Of a stretch of 64,000 nt of DNA, positions 50,501 through 53,711 are shown piece after piece. This DNA comes from Lutraria lutraria (Eukaryota; Mollusca; Bivalvia; Venerida; Mactridae), in contig OZ026850.1 in assembly GCA_964023205.1 (NCBI GenBank), positions 1,138,368 to 1,202,367 on the forward strand, written 5' to 3'. How positions within the stretch are numbered: the first letter of the stretch is position 1; every line of letters begins with the position of its first letter. The notes under the pieces are model-generated. The model saw nothing but the letters and a program-made list of their open reading frames with translations. It did no database searches and was not told the DNA's origin. The position numbers were made by a program, and so were the translations under genes.

Positions 50501-53463
50501 ACAAACAGTTGTTCCCTGATAATTCTAACCGTCCTAGATCTGGAGAACCAAAGAGCTGTTTAGATGCTCCTATTGTTCCTGAAGAGAAGGCAAAAACACA
50601 ACCAGACTTGTATAAGAGACGTGGACATTATACAAATAACCTGAATAACATTGAAAGGTATATTCAGAGAAAATCAGCAGCTTCTGTTATTCAGGCCAAT
50701 GCTAGAGGATATTTGACGAGACTTTTGGCTGGCAATAGAAAAACTGAAGTGGAGTCTAATAATTCCAATGCTGCTGTCTCACCTTCTGCTGATAGAAATA
50801 CACCAACATCATGCAGTAGGAAGAGACCTCTGTCCAGAAAAAGACCATTATCTTCAAAATCAAGTAAAGGTAGCTCAAAGTCTTCAGGCAACAAATCTGT
50901 CAAAGATGTTAAGCACAAAGATGACAGGACAGCTGCAGATGTGATGAGAGCCAGAACAGCTTCTATAAAATTAGAAGCAGAAAGAAGGAAGGTCATTGCA
51001 GAGAAGATCAGATTAAAAGAGCAGGCTCAAGCTAAAGAGGGCACTCTCGCAATAAAGATTAAGATAGAGGACCAGGCTAGTTTAAATGAAAAGAATAGTG
51101 AAGACACTGTACAGTTATCCCCGATTCCTTCTACTAGAAGACTTGATGGCAATACAAGCAATGAGTTTGTTAAACAAACAGAAGCAGCTGTGCAAATACA
51201 GAAAGTTTATCGAGGTCATAAAACGCGACAAAGCTTAGAACAGAAAGAAAAACTGCAGCAAGAGTATGAAGTGTGGAAGACTAGAAGAGCAAAGGCCGCT
51301 GTTGCAATACAGAGTGTTTGGCGAGGATACCATGTTAGAAAAGAATTGAAACATAGTCCAGAAGTGCCTGAATCAGTTGTAGATTTCTCTCATCTTGATG
51401 ATGGGCCTGGTGGTCTTATTGTTATCAATATTGGTAGAACCAAGTCAGAGATTGAGAGAGCTAATAAACTTCATGAAAATGCTTGTATGATACAAATGGT
51501 TTACAGGGCTTGTGAAATAAGAAGGAAGTTCGCATTGACATTTTCCAAAAGGAGGAATGAAAAAAATAGAGCTGCAAGTAAGATTCAAGCTTGCTATCTT
51601 GGCCATTTAACCCGAAATCATAGAAGACAGTCTGAGAGTGCTACAAGAATACAAAATGTTTTTAAAGCTTATTTATCAAGAGATAATATGCTTGAAAGGC
51701 AAAGAATTAAGGAAGAAGAGGAGCACAAGGCAGCCACTCTGATACAAGCAACTTATGTATCTTTTAGAAGGAGAAGACTAAATGAAGCAGAGAAGAGAAT
51801 CAGAAAGCTGAACAAAGCTGCTACTGAGCTTCAATCGGCTGTTAGAGGAATGTTTGGAAGAAGAGAGTACAGGAAGAAATGGAATGAAGTGGAAGATGCT
51901 GCTGCTTGCAAGATTCAAAGTTCATTCAGAGGTAAAAAGGGAAGGTCTAAAGCTATACAAAGAAGAAAAGCAATTAATGTTATTTCCTCAGGATTCAAAG
52001 GTTATAAAGCAAGACTAGCATATAAAGCCACATTAAAGGATTTGGAGGAACAGAGAGTATCGGCAACACGATTGCAAGCTACCTATCAAGCTTATCTTGT
52101 AAGAACTACTAACAGACTTTCTAAGGAGAAGAGGAGAAGACTTAATAGAGCTGCATCCCAAATACAATGTTCTATGAGAGGTAGAAAGGCAAGAATAGAT
52201 CATGTAAAGGAAAAACAACGTGTGTGGGAACGGAGACAGCTTGCTGCTGTCAAAATTCAATCAACTTACAGAGGACACTTGGACAGAAAAGTGGCTAGTA
52301 AGAAAAAGCATGTTAAAGAAATACATGATCTAGCAGTTGATATGGTTGATGAGATGATTAATGGTATGTGGAATTACGTAACTCGTAGAACTGAATCAAT
52401 TGAGAGAATTCAATCCACTGTGAAAGCATACCGTACCAGGAGGGAAATGATGATAAGATTGTCTGATGAGGAAAAATTGCGTCACATACATGCGTCTGTA
52501 ATTCAGGCAGGATTCAGAGCTCACAAGGTCAGAACAGAAGCAGAATTAATGAGGCAGATGTCTGCTTTGAAAGATAGGAGAGACTTAGCATCATCACTCA
52601 TTCAGATGGCATTTAGAGCTGACAGGTTGAAGAAACAAATGGCCTCAATGAACAACCAGAGAACCATCATAGCCAGTGTTATACAAGCAGTGTATAGAGC
52701 GAAGGTAATCAGGAAGAAACAAGAGACGGAAAAGTATGAAGAATTAATGAACATGTCAGCTGTTAAGATTCAAGCACATTATAGAGGTTATGCCACTAGA
52801 AAAGAAATTGAAAAAGAAAAGGAGTTAATTGCTAGTCTTGAACCACCATCTACTTCACTAATAAGTGCAAGGACTAACTCGGGAAGACTTCTGAAGATCT
52901 CGGTGGATGAGGTCCTGATGAAGAATTCTAGAGCTATAATACTGTTCCATAAGAAAGCCACAGAACTGCAAAATGCTTTCCAAGCATATAAAACAAGAAG
53001 AGAGATGTTAAAAAGATTGGAGAGAAAGAATGAAGTAACTCTGAAGACTCCAAGGAGAGTTTTGTATGAAACAAAGAGTCTGATGCTTGAGGAGAGAGTT
53101 TTGTATGAAACAAAGAGTCTGATGCTTGAGGAGAGAGTTTTGTATGAAACAAAGAGGCTGATGCCTGAGGAGACAGCGGCAATATTGATACAAAAGACAT
53201 TCAGAGGTTACTGGGATAGAAAGATTTATCAGAATGCGATGAAGCACAGGAAGAAAGGGATGAATGAAGCTGCTAGTAGGATACAAGGTGTTGTGAAAGG
53301 TTTTATGGTGAGATTAAGGGAGAGTAACAAACTAGTAAGAAAGAGAGAGGAAGAAATGAATGTTGTGTTGAGAAGAAAGCATGAAGTTGCTGATGTGATT
53401 GTATGCGCTTTCAGAAGTTATCAAGCCAGAGAGATTAAGAAAGATTTAAGAGCTGAAATGTGA
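8261..53463 (+). CDS. DCDC2-like doublecortin protein with giant IQ-motif tail, long isoform (spliced, 12 exons)
   Basis: Predicted join: 8261-8565, 22115-22193, 27641-27732, 28230-28355, 29664-29918, 30715-30798, 32276-32322, 33451-33578, 36370-36987, 38608-38628, 45771-45926, 47251-53463. Every junction is GT-AG and keeps one frame, 8124 nt or about 2707 residues. DCX domain 1 spans about residues 22-107 and DCX domain 2 about 154-245. Residues 287-637 form a linker rich in Ser, Lys, Asn and Gln, and 638-2707 carry about 40 IQ-like motifs. The two-DCX N-terminus, the INYQEI segment after DCX1, a VEPVFH linker and an LPSIGS segment after DCX2 resemble vertebrate DCDC2, a microtubule-binding ciliary protein. 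Vertebrate DCDC2 is under 500 residues and has no IQ array. Joining the 5' DCX exons and the IQ exon into one transcript is inferred from phase, strand and continuity; two adjacent genes remain possible. Confidence 0.72.
9071..9092. repeat. Perfect 22-bp palindrome
   Basis: AAAGACCTAT joined directly to its reverse complement around an ATCGAT centre, flanked on both sides by ATATGATC. It could extrude a small cruciform or be a two-sided protein site; its role is unknown. Confidence 0.85.
10107..10518. mobile_element. MITE-like element, TTGTTTGTTTC family, copy 1
   Basis: Left end AGGCAAAAAAAAAATTGTATG, right end inverted (AACATTTGTTTTGCCTAA). Shares CCCTAATTTTTTCC and GAGGAATGGTACA-type blocks with 13478-13703 and 16890-17070. 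The middle (about 10265-10440) seems expanded. Confidence 0.5.
12342..12585 (+). mobile_element. tRNA-derived SINE, copy 1
   Basis: The head resembles a tRNA (CCTCGATGGTCAAGTGGTT, then GGTTCAAGCCC as B box). The body contains AGGCAGTTGCTTATGAAGG and GGGAGTCTAGTACTGGTTC and the tail ends in an AAACAAATAAAC-rich stretch. The same parts recur in order at 32583-32797. Confidence 0.85.
12687..12882. mobile_element. MITE with CAGGGCTTTTTTT terminal repeats
   Basis: CAGGGCTTTTTTTCC on the left is mirrored by AAAAAAAGCCCTG on the right, with a CCCC-rich interior. A related end, AAAAAAAGCCCTG, occurs alone near 30193-30205. Confidence 0.7.
13129..13340. mobile_element. MITE with AAGGCCAGCCTTAAAAAA ends
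   Basis: The left end AAGGCCAGCCTTAAAAAA and right end TTTTTTAAGGAGGGCCTAA are inverted. An opposite-orientation relative at about 15080-15315 shares ACATGTCAGAATGCTATTTT. Confidence 0.6.
13478..13703. mobile_element. MITE-like element, TTGTTTGTTTC family, copy 2
   Basis: TTAGGCATAAAAAAATTG on the left, AAATATTTTTTTTTGTCTTA on the right, inverted. The interior matches copies 1 and 3. Confidence 0.6.
15080..15315. mobile_element. Relative of the 13129 MITE, opposite orientation
   Basis: Ends TTTTTAAGGATGGCCTAAC and shares GAGAATTTTCAGTAGGTAGG and the ATGTCAGAATGC block with the other copy. The left end is degraded. Confidence 0.5.
15826..16035. mobile_element. Dispersed repeat, CCCTTTTTTA/GGGTCCCTTTG family, copy 1
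   Basis: Shares AGCCCTTTTTTATTGTT, ATCGGGGTCCCTTTG, GGGGAAA blocks and ACAGGAGAGAATACCGGACCC with 21582-21780. Confidence 0.5.
16890..17070. mobile_element. MITE-like element, TTGTTTGTTTC family, copy 3 (right end lost)
   Basis: Matches AAAAATTGTTTGTTTCAGG, CCTAATTTTTCCCAGCAACC and the GGAGGAACGGAAAATCCAC block of the other copies. Confidence 0.5.
17115..17361. mobile_element. CAGTACAACCTCT-family element with internal 73-bp duplication
   Basis: Ends CAGTACAACCTCTGTAGAG and CTCTAGAGAGGTTGTACTA are inverted. Inside, a 73-bp unit is repeated at 17173-17245 and 17246-17318 with a partial third copy to 17338. Confidence 0.75.
17799..17982. mobile_element. MITE, CAAACCTGTG/GGCCTTTATT family, copy 1
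   Basis: Ends CAGTTAAACCTTTG and ACACAGGTTTAA; interior GACAGGTGGCCTTAGACTGG and CATTTTGTTCTAAATA match copies at 25119, 34245 and 56931. Confidence 0.7.
19797..20017. repeat. 42-bp minisatellite
   Basis: About five units of ACTCTTCATAATGGAGATGA plus GTTTTACAATAAGAAACTCC; one unit near 19858 is shortened. Confidence 0.9.
21582..21780. mobile_element. Dispersed repeat, CCCTTTTTTA/GGGTCCCTTTG family, copy 2
   Basis: Same blocks as 15826-16035, including AGCCCTTTTTTACTGTT, ATCGGGTCCCTTTG and ACAGAGGAGATTACCAGACCC. Confidence 0.5.
22115..22193 (+). CDS. Main gene exon 2: basic linker after DCX1
   Basis: Acceptor TTTTTACAG|CTACC, donor AAA|GTAAGTA, 79 nt, entering at phase 2 and leaving at phase 0 (residues 102-128). 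It encodes YQEISDRQR, then an RRR-rich basic stretch and KKIDYDRK. It completes the C-terminal strand of DCX1. Its entry phase suits all three candidate first exons. Confidence 0.82.
22418..22590. repeat. 24-bp minisatellite, about seven units
   Basis: Unit GTGGGTGGGGTATGGTATAA plus A-run, strand-biased G-rich, lying in intron 2 some 225 bp after exon 2. Confidence 0.9.
23420..23927. mobile_element. Bivalve-type TAGCTCAC...GGCCCTCTTGTTT repeat, copy 1
   Basis: Opens TTAGCTCACCTGGGCAC and closes TATGGCCCTCTTGTTT. The interior has GATCTTCATCAAAC and GGTCACC-type monomers repeated. Copies at 28377-29272 and (5' end only) 29934-30060. Confidence 0.65.
24249..24505. mobile_element. Dispersed repeat TATGCCCCTGCCATTCAAAA, copy 1
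   Basis: Shares ATGGCGGAACGGC, TGTCCATCTATCCGTCTGTT and AATATTTCATGGATTGGTTT with 30534-30690. Confidence 0.6.
25119..25296. mobile_element. MITE, CAAACCTGTG/GGCCTTTATT family, copy 2
   Basis: CAGTCAAACCTTTGCAC on the left, AGCACAGGTTTGACTAA on the right, with alternating GGCC/GACC TTTATT blocks inside. Confidence 0.75.
25985..26100 (+). mobile_element. tRNA-like SINE fragment
   Basis: GGTTGAGGTCCAGTGGTTAG resembles an A box region and GGTGTAAATCC a weak B box, 50-60 bp apart. No tail is recognised. Confidence 0.35.
26206..26475. mobile_element. GGGCCCTCA-end dispersed element
   Basis: GGGCCCTCATTAG on the left faces CCTGAGGGCCCC on the right, with repeated TTCCCCT motifs and a 17-base A-run inside. 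Similar in style to the element at 12687. Confidence 0.45.
26765..27423. mobile_element. TCGATATAA-rich MITE of about 660 bp
   Basis: The left end CAGTCAAAACTCGTTATATC and right end GATATAATGAGTTTCGACTG are inverted, flanked by TA. Many ACTTCGATATAA motifs are repeated near both ends, as in Tigger/pogo-derived MITEs. No transposase frame. Confidence 0.8.
27641..27732 (+). CDS. Main gene exon 3: linker and start of DCX domain 2
   Basis: Acceptor ATTTTTTTACAG|GTTGAA with a strong pyrimidine tract, donor CTCAA|GTAAGT, 92 nt, phase 0 to phase 2 (residues 129-159). VEPVFHASEN resembles the VKPVIH linker of vertebrate DCDC2, and SSLILK begins the first strand of DCX2. Confidence 0.85.
27733..28229 (+). 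other. Intron 3
   Basis: AT-rich; 27870-28185 has several TATTGCAATA-type inverted pieces that may be a degraded MITE. Confidence 0.5.
28230..28355 (+). CDS. Main gene exon 4: DCX domain 2, N-terminal half
   Basis: Acceptor TTGTTTTCAG|A, donor GTTAG|GTATGA, 126 nt, phase 2 to phase 2. The product reads VHVNGEM (the DCX NG turn), then a Lys-rich segment and MMGIFTEIENALP, equivalent to the central DCX helix. VVRRLF at the junction with exon 5 matches the VHRLYT-type strand of DCDC2. Confidence 0.88.
28356..29663 (+). other. Intron 4
   Basis: Mostly the TAGCTCAC repeat with internal monomers (28377-29272); the rest is unremarkable. Confidence 0.6.
28377..29272. mobile_element. Bivalve-type TAGCTCAC repeat, copy 2, with internal tandem monomers
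   Basis: Opens TTTAGCTCACATGAGCAC and closes CATCTTGGCCCTCTGGTT. Monomers of about 125 bp share GATTGGATCTTCACCAAAC, GTCAAAAACTAGGTCAC and CTTAAGAAAACCTTGTCTA; about five can be seen. It fills most of intron 4. Confidence 0.7.
29664..29918 (+). CDS. Main gene exon 5: DCX domain 2, C-terminal half, and basic tail
   Basis: Acceptor TTGATTTCAG|A, donor GAACAG|GTTAGT, 255 nt, phase 2 to phase 2. It encodes RLFKINGEG, FTPVYDAEELCKDDHILVHD (end of DCX2), then a charged, probably disordered stretch ending KSRRHNRSLNR. The frame is also open for some distance on both sides, but the good splice sites set these ends. Confidence 0.88.
29934..30060. mobile_element. TAGCTCAC-type repeat, 5' fragment
   Basis: Starts TTTAGCTTACTAGAGCCCAA and GTGCTCATGGTGAGCTATTG, then a GTGTGTGTG tract. 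It sits just past the exon 5 donor. Confidence 0.5.
30534..30690. mobile_element. Dispersed repeat TATGCACTTGCCATTAGAAA, copy 2
   Basis: Matches 24249-24505 (ATGGCGGAAGGGC, AAATATTTCATGGATTGGTT) and contains a TCTG/TCCG tetranucleotide tract at 30580-30607. Confidence 0.6.
30715..30798 (+). CDS. Main gene exon 6: Ser-rich linker
   Basis: Acceptor TTATTTTTCAG|TTATCG, donor GCTAGCAG|GTATGA, 84 nt, phase 2 to phase 2. It encodes YRPLPSIGSSKQSEAQSPF and on, recalling the LPPIVGSRKS segment just after DCX2 in vertebrate DCDC2. Confidence 0.8.
30799..32275 (+). other. Intron 6
   Basis: Largely the 20-bp satellite-like array. Confidence 0.7.
31003..32148. repeat. 20-bp satellite-like minisatellite, about 57 units
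   Basis: Unit TGACATTTATACATTATGTA with variants (TGTG, TTTATGTA, CTATACA, GGCATG) that recur in blocks. It fills about 1.15 kb of intron 6, between exons 6 and 7. Confidence 0.95.
32276..32322 (+). CDS. Main gene exon 7: short basic linker
   Basis: Acceptor TTTTGTTTTCAG|ACGG, donor GATCAAG|GTAAGT, 47 nt, phase 2 to phase 1. It encodes RRKNQKSRTRQVDYDQ. Both splice sites are strong and the phase fits both neighbours. Confidence 0.78.
32583..32797 (+). mobile_element. tRNA-derived SINE, copy 2
   Basis: CTGCCTCCATGGTCGAGTGG head, a body with GGCAGTTGCTTACGGAGGAT and GGGAGTCTAGTACTGGTTC, and tail AGGGGCGTAAAATTCAAC. The B-box portion is partly deleted compared with 12342-12585. Confidence 0.8.
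32880..33072. mobile_element. MITE with CTGTGGAATCATTAATTTTC ends
   Basis: ACTGTGGAATCATTAATTTT on the left and AAAATAAATGAAAATGCAGT on the right form an imperfect inverted pair, and CTTTGGGGATTCAAT faces AAATCCATGAATTTATGTCC inside. Confidence 0.6.
33085..33245 (+). mobile_element. tRNA-like SINE fragment
   Basis: GGGGTAGAGTGTCTGACTCC followed by GGTTGCGGGTTCGAATTCC reads like D-loop to T-arm of a tRNA with a good B box; the rest does not fold as a tRNA. Confidence 0.5.
33451..33578 (+). CDS. Main gene exon 8: charged linker
   Basis: Acceptor CTTATTCTTATAG|AT, donor GAAGAG|GTATGC, 128 nt, phase 1 to phase 0. It encodes DDNNGVYRAKKQNNARG and an acidic end EAEIVEE. An earlier possible donor, CAACAG|GTAAAT at 33510, would also leave phase 0 and could shorten the exon. 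The frame beyond 33578 runs into a GGTCAAGGTCA-type repeat. Confidence 0.7.
34245..34350. mobile_element. MITE, CAAACCTGTG family, partial copy 3
   Basis: GACCCTCTGAATAAAGGTCA and right end TCTGGTTTGACTGTA match the family at 25119 and 56931. Confidence 0.45.
34868..34975. repeat. 22-bp minisatellite, five units
   Basis: Repeated ACCTTGAACTATATTTTAGT units with small length changes. Confidence 0.85.
35447..35602. mobile_element. CAGTACAACCTCT-family element, copy 3
   Basis: Interior AGAGCAACAACCTCTCACC and right end AGAGATTGCACTGTA match 862-1017 and 62754-62932; the left end is degraded. Confidence 0.5.
36370..36987 (+). CDS. Main gene exon 9: disordered linker with four 14-residue repeats
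   Basis: Acceptor GGCTTCTTTAG|GAGGAG, donor ATTAAG|GTACCC, 618 nt, phase 0 to phase 0 (206 residues, about 373-578). It is low-complexity and rich in Lys, Ser, Thr, Gln and Pro. Four tandem 42-nt units at 36562-36729 encode ETGDLGQNKDSLKN-type repeats. LPPIVS precedes them. An internal CAG|GTAAAG at 36487 could act as an alternative donor. No domain is recognised; the stretch looks like a flexible spacer. Confidence 0.7.
36562..36729 (+). repeat. In-frame 42-bp coding tandem repeat, four units
   Basis: Units start at 36562, 36604, 36646 and 36688, differ by a few bases, and each encodes TGDLGQxKDxxxNE. The length is a multiple of three, so the frame is kept. Confidence 0.9.
37014..37083. repeat. 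70-nt hairpin element, copy 1
   Basis: A 26-nt arm (GGGCTCAGCGCAACACTGTC and on to GTAACT) pairs with 37058-37083 with 23 of 26 matches around an 18-nt loop. It begins 26 nt after the exon 9 donor. A reverse-oriented copy lies at 45527-45596. Confidence 0.85.
37470..37645 (+). mobile_element. tRNA-derived SINE fragment (B-box part and body)
   Basis: CAGCTGTGAGTTCAAATCTC holds a B box; the body has ACCTGGGGCCTTCCATGTAA and TGTTGGTGCTATGTTAAACC. The same GTGAGTTCAAATCxCACC occurs at 63560-63582. Confidence 0.5.
38608..38628 (+). CDS. Main gene exon 10: 21-nt microexon
   Basis: Acceptor TTATTTTACAG|GAACGA, donor GATGCC|GTAAGT, encoding ERVDEDA, phase 0 to phase 0. Both splice sites are close to consensus and the phase suits exon 9, exon 11 and the alternative last exon. 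A microexon this small is often skipped, which would not disturb the frame. Confidence 0.6.
39107..39443. mobile_element. MITE with long (~80 bp) terminal inverted repeats
   Basis: The left arm from GTCTGATACCCAAGGTTTC through CATCACCCGTGGGATTTTTC to CGCCGTTTCGATAGA is mirrored at the right arm (CTATCAAAACGGC ... AAAAATCCCACGGGTGATG ... GGCATCTGAC). The innermost 40 bp are nearly perfect. It ends about 100 bp before the alternative last exon. Confidence 0.85.
39547..39648 (+). CDS. Alternative last exon giving a short, IQ-less isoform
   Basis: Acceptor TATATATATGTAG|AATCCG opens a phase-0 frame of 33 residues (NPQFQSNEPDFDMG..., then QISESP and HQISDGP) ending at TAA 39646-39648. Joined to exon 10 it gives a product of about 618 residues with both DCX domains and the linker, close in layout to vertebrate DCDC2. 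An AATAAA lies at 40315-40320. It could also be a chance open stretch, but the phase match and composition favour a real exon. Confidence 0.5.
   Translation, partial: NPQFQSNEPDFDMGTIEQGQISESPTHQISDGP
39948..40190. mobile_element. Dispersed molluscan-type repeat in the alternative 3' region
   Basis: TTATGTCCCCATATCAG, GTTTTTGTCTGTCTTTCTG, ATCAAACTTCATATGTAGG and GTCAAAGATCAAAGTGACCC are arranged as in the common TGCCCC/GTCCGTC repeat class. Confidence 0.4.
40315..40320 (+). terminator. Candidate poly(A) signal for the short isoform
   Basis: AATAAA about 670 nt after the TAA of the alternative last exon. Such hexamers are common in AT-rich DNA. Confidence 0.25.
45527..45596. repeat. 70-nt hairpin element, copy 2 (inverted relative to copy 1)
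   Basis: Arms at 45527-45552 and 45571-45596 pair; the loop CATATTGAAATAAGAACA is the reverse complement of the copy 1 loop apart from one base. It lies in intron 10, about 175 nt before exon 11. Confidence 0.85.
45771..45926 (+). CDS. Main gene exon 11: linker before the IQ array
   Basis: Acceptor CATTCATCAG|GGCATG, donor AACGAG|GTAGAC, 156 nt, phase 0 to phase 0 (52 residues). It encodes GMHNQHRNDFEEESLN, a Thr/Pro/Ser stretch, and ends in SRRKMQQQRENE, a charged helix that would run into the first IQ motif. Unspliced, the frame stops soon after the donor. Confidence 0.72.
45927..47250 (+). other. Intron 11
   Basis: AT-rich; I see no repeat family or exon in it. Confidence 0.6.
47251..53463 (+). 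CDS. Main gene exon 12: giant terminal exon with about 40 IQ motifs
   Basis: Acceptor TTTAAAATCCAG|GCTGCC opens a 2070-codon frame with no interruption to TGA 53461-53463. About 41 IQ-like motifs of the form AAxxIQxxFRGYxxRK can be counted by eye; most keep the IQ/LQ pair, the RG/KG/RA step and the terminal Arg, and a few (near 48470, 51990 and 53390) have lost the IQ. Motifs 1-8 (47251-48230) are close copies; motifs 9-20 are spread among acidic or Ser/Lys-rich spacers (about 49090-49640 and 50740-51170); motifs 21-41 (51180-53440) are closely packed. A Glu/Arg/Gln helix at 47302-47410 separates motifs 1 and 2. IQ motifs bind calmodulin-type EF-hand proteins, and an array this long recalls ASPM, though no CH domain is seen. 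The start is set by the acceptor; an independent internal promoter and Met start cannot be ruled out. Confidence 0.9.
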   Translation, partial: AATKIQAGARGFQTRKKFQAEKQAMKQEQDEAERRRQEERRRYEEEEEERKRQADTNQKKAMDEDLAAAKIQASFKGYKTRKEVGLKKQQVRDSTNINAKSKNMSENDAANKIQSGFRGYKVRKDYKYKKEQNKNKSESEKVKETDINDNEKIDKDKAEREAATKIQSSFRGYKTRKDMSNKKTKETQGNNRKVNEDDAAVKIQAGFKGYKTRKEYAKKKSDNKADEVKKQDSAATRIQSNFRGYQVRKEYGEKKKEVAKQEQAATKIQASFRGYNTRKQASYKKNEPQLPDQSPTPAQNDTANLDKAATKIQSGFRGYQTRKEFKSKVNAEPVLKTDLDQLPESLINRSVNKDQFIPGSKWGFASLIQSAYRVLHAKKTIETGGDAFKFGWGVEEVDAESYDKLIVNFKGFIARRSEKIDLCERNNAALKIQSHFRGYRVRKMEHYPIRAVNHLQASVRGYITRKLNHVEVVKESSIFQVINGDYFASVIQALCKGFLIRHTFKNSIQNNRSKIKSASSVQGPSVHNESFGDSDNEITYWQDTNIKMYSDKTLRKAAARIQSAYYAYQTRLKFKHLREQSGKETESDAARNELDSREKIQSSFKGFIVRERYKQESKLMKAISDDENVLEKGIKLEHQKEDSECELDDPLCARSSKNEVNERSLSGRGSRKEFETSGDKEKSFKEVPDFQSVEKDSSDKGNENSENEFNNNGLVKEDTLRSSTRLSDQANSLKSETVLDLSNIENEPSKGSAHSKSTFRSSVKTKSSGGEIEKEGESLREIEDDAGELSSMEKNVNAVGHLQAAFRAYKLRREISELMSGGGDLIDIKQVDRAVSALRKDFRLRSAKVRRLGSYQFGKEQEKLGGSGEQNWWENESFSETENESIHNCDNEDDASSNKSLERKENAKNKIKAAYRGYRSRLTERIISSARSDRKCAEGSKSRASSGSSMRRSSSKSVRSGYHVQMHSDVINERCTRLQAAFAAYQARKVFISLSKIAEENERTELDNTDHQLQRMGSLSETDDFKLRSKSIAKIQAAYDSCRIENEARKSSRMSTFSKPGSTEVTLSHSGINPHKVLPPINQNKQLFPDNSNRPRSGEPKSCLDAPIVPEEKAKTQPDLYKRRGHYTNNLNNIERYIQRKSAASVIQANARGYLTRLLAGNRKTEVESNNSNAAVSPSADRNTPTSCSRKRPLSRKRPLSSKSSKGSSKSSGNKSVKDVKHKDDRTAADVMRARTASIKLEAERRKVIAEKIRLKEQAQAKEGTLAIKIKIEDQASLNEKNSEDTVQLSPIPSTRRLDGNTSNEFVKQTEAAVQIQKVYRGHKTRQSLEQKEKLQQEYEVWKTRRAKAAVAIQSVWRGYHVRKELKHSPEVPESVVDFSHLDDGPGGLIVINIGRTKSEIERANKLHENACMIQMVYRACEIRRKFALTFSKRRNEKNRAASKIQACYLGHLTRNHRRQSESATRIQNVFKAYLSRDNMLERQRIKEEEEHKAATLIQATYVSFRRRRLNEAEKRIRKLNKAATELQSAVRGMFGRREYRKKWNEVEDAAACKIQSSFRGKKGRSKAIQRRKAINVISSGFKGYKARLAYKATLKDLEEQRVSATRLQATYQAYLVRTTNRLSKEKRRRLNRAASQIQCSMRGRKARIDHVKEKQRVWERRQLAAVKIQSTYRGHLDRKVASKKKHVKEIHDLAVDMVDEMINGMWNYVTRRTESIERIQSTVKAYRTRREMMIRLSDEEKLRHIHASVIQAGFRAHKVRTEAELMRQMSALKDRRDLASSLIQMAFRADRLKKQMASMNNQRTIIASVIQAVYRAKVIRKKQETEKYEELMNMSAVKIQAHYRGYATRKEIEKEKELIASLEPPSTSLISARTNSGRLLKISVDEVLMKNSRAIILFHKKATELQNAFQAYKTRREMLKRLERKNEVTLKTPRRVLYETKSLMLEERVLYETKSLMLEERVLYETKRLMPEETAAILIQKTFRGYWDRKIYQNAMKHRKKGMNEAASRIQGVVKGFMVRLRESNKLVRKREEEMNVVLRRKHEVADVIVCAFRSYQAREIKKDLRAEM
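53053..53169 (+). repeat. In-frame 39-bp coding triplication in the IQ exon
   Basis: Three nearly identical units encode RVLYETKSLMLEE (the third reads KRLMPEE), just before the last three IQ motifs. The near identity suggests a recent event. Confidence 0.9.
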
Positions 53464-53694
53464 GGTAGTTGACGAGTCCATTGAATATGAAACATGGCTG
53501 ACTGTATCACAGGATTTCTGATAACATACATGCTCATCATTTGGTTTAGATGGTACTGAGTCAAATTTTAGGTTACCGTGATTTAAGATTTATGTATATG
53601 TATGCAGCAATCAATCTTTGTAAGTTTTCCTTTTTGTTTTCTTTCGTTGAAATATTTTTAGAAGGCAAGTGAAGGAAAAAAAAATGTAACAAAA

Positions 53695-53711
53695 AATAAA
53701 GGGAGAATAAA
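53695..53711 (+). terminator. Candidate poly(A) signals of the long isoform
   Basis: AATAAA occurs at 53695-53700 and 53706-53711, about 235-245 nt after the stop codon of the IQ exon. Further copies near 56724 and 58004 could serve longer 3' UTRs. Confidence 0.45.
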
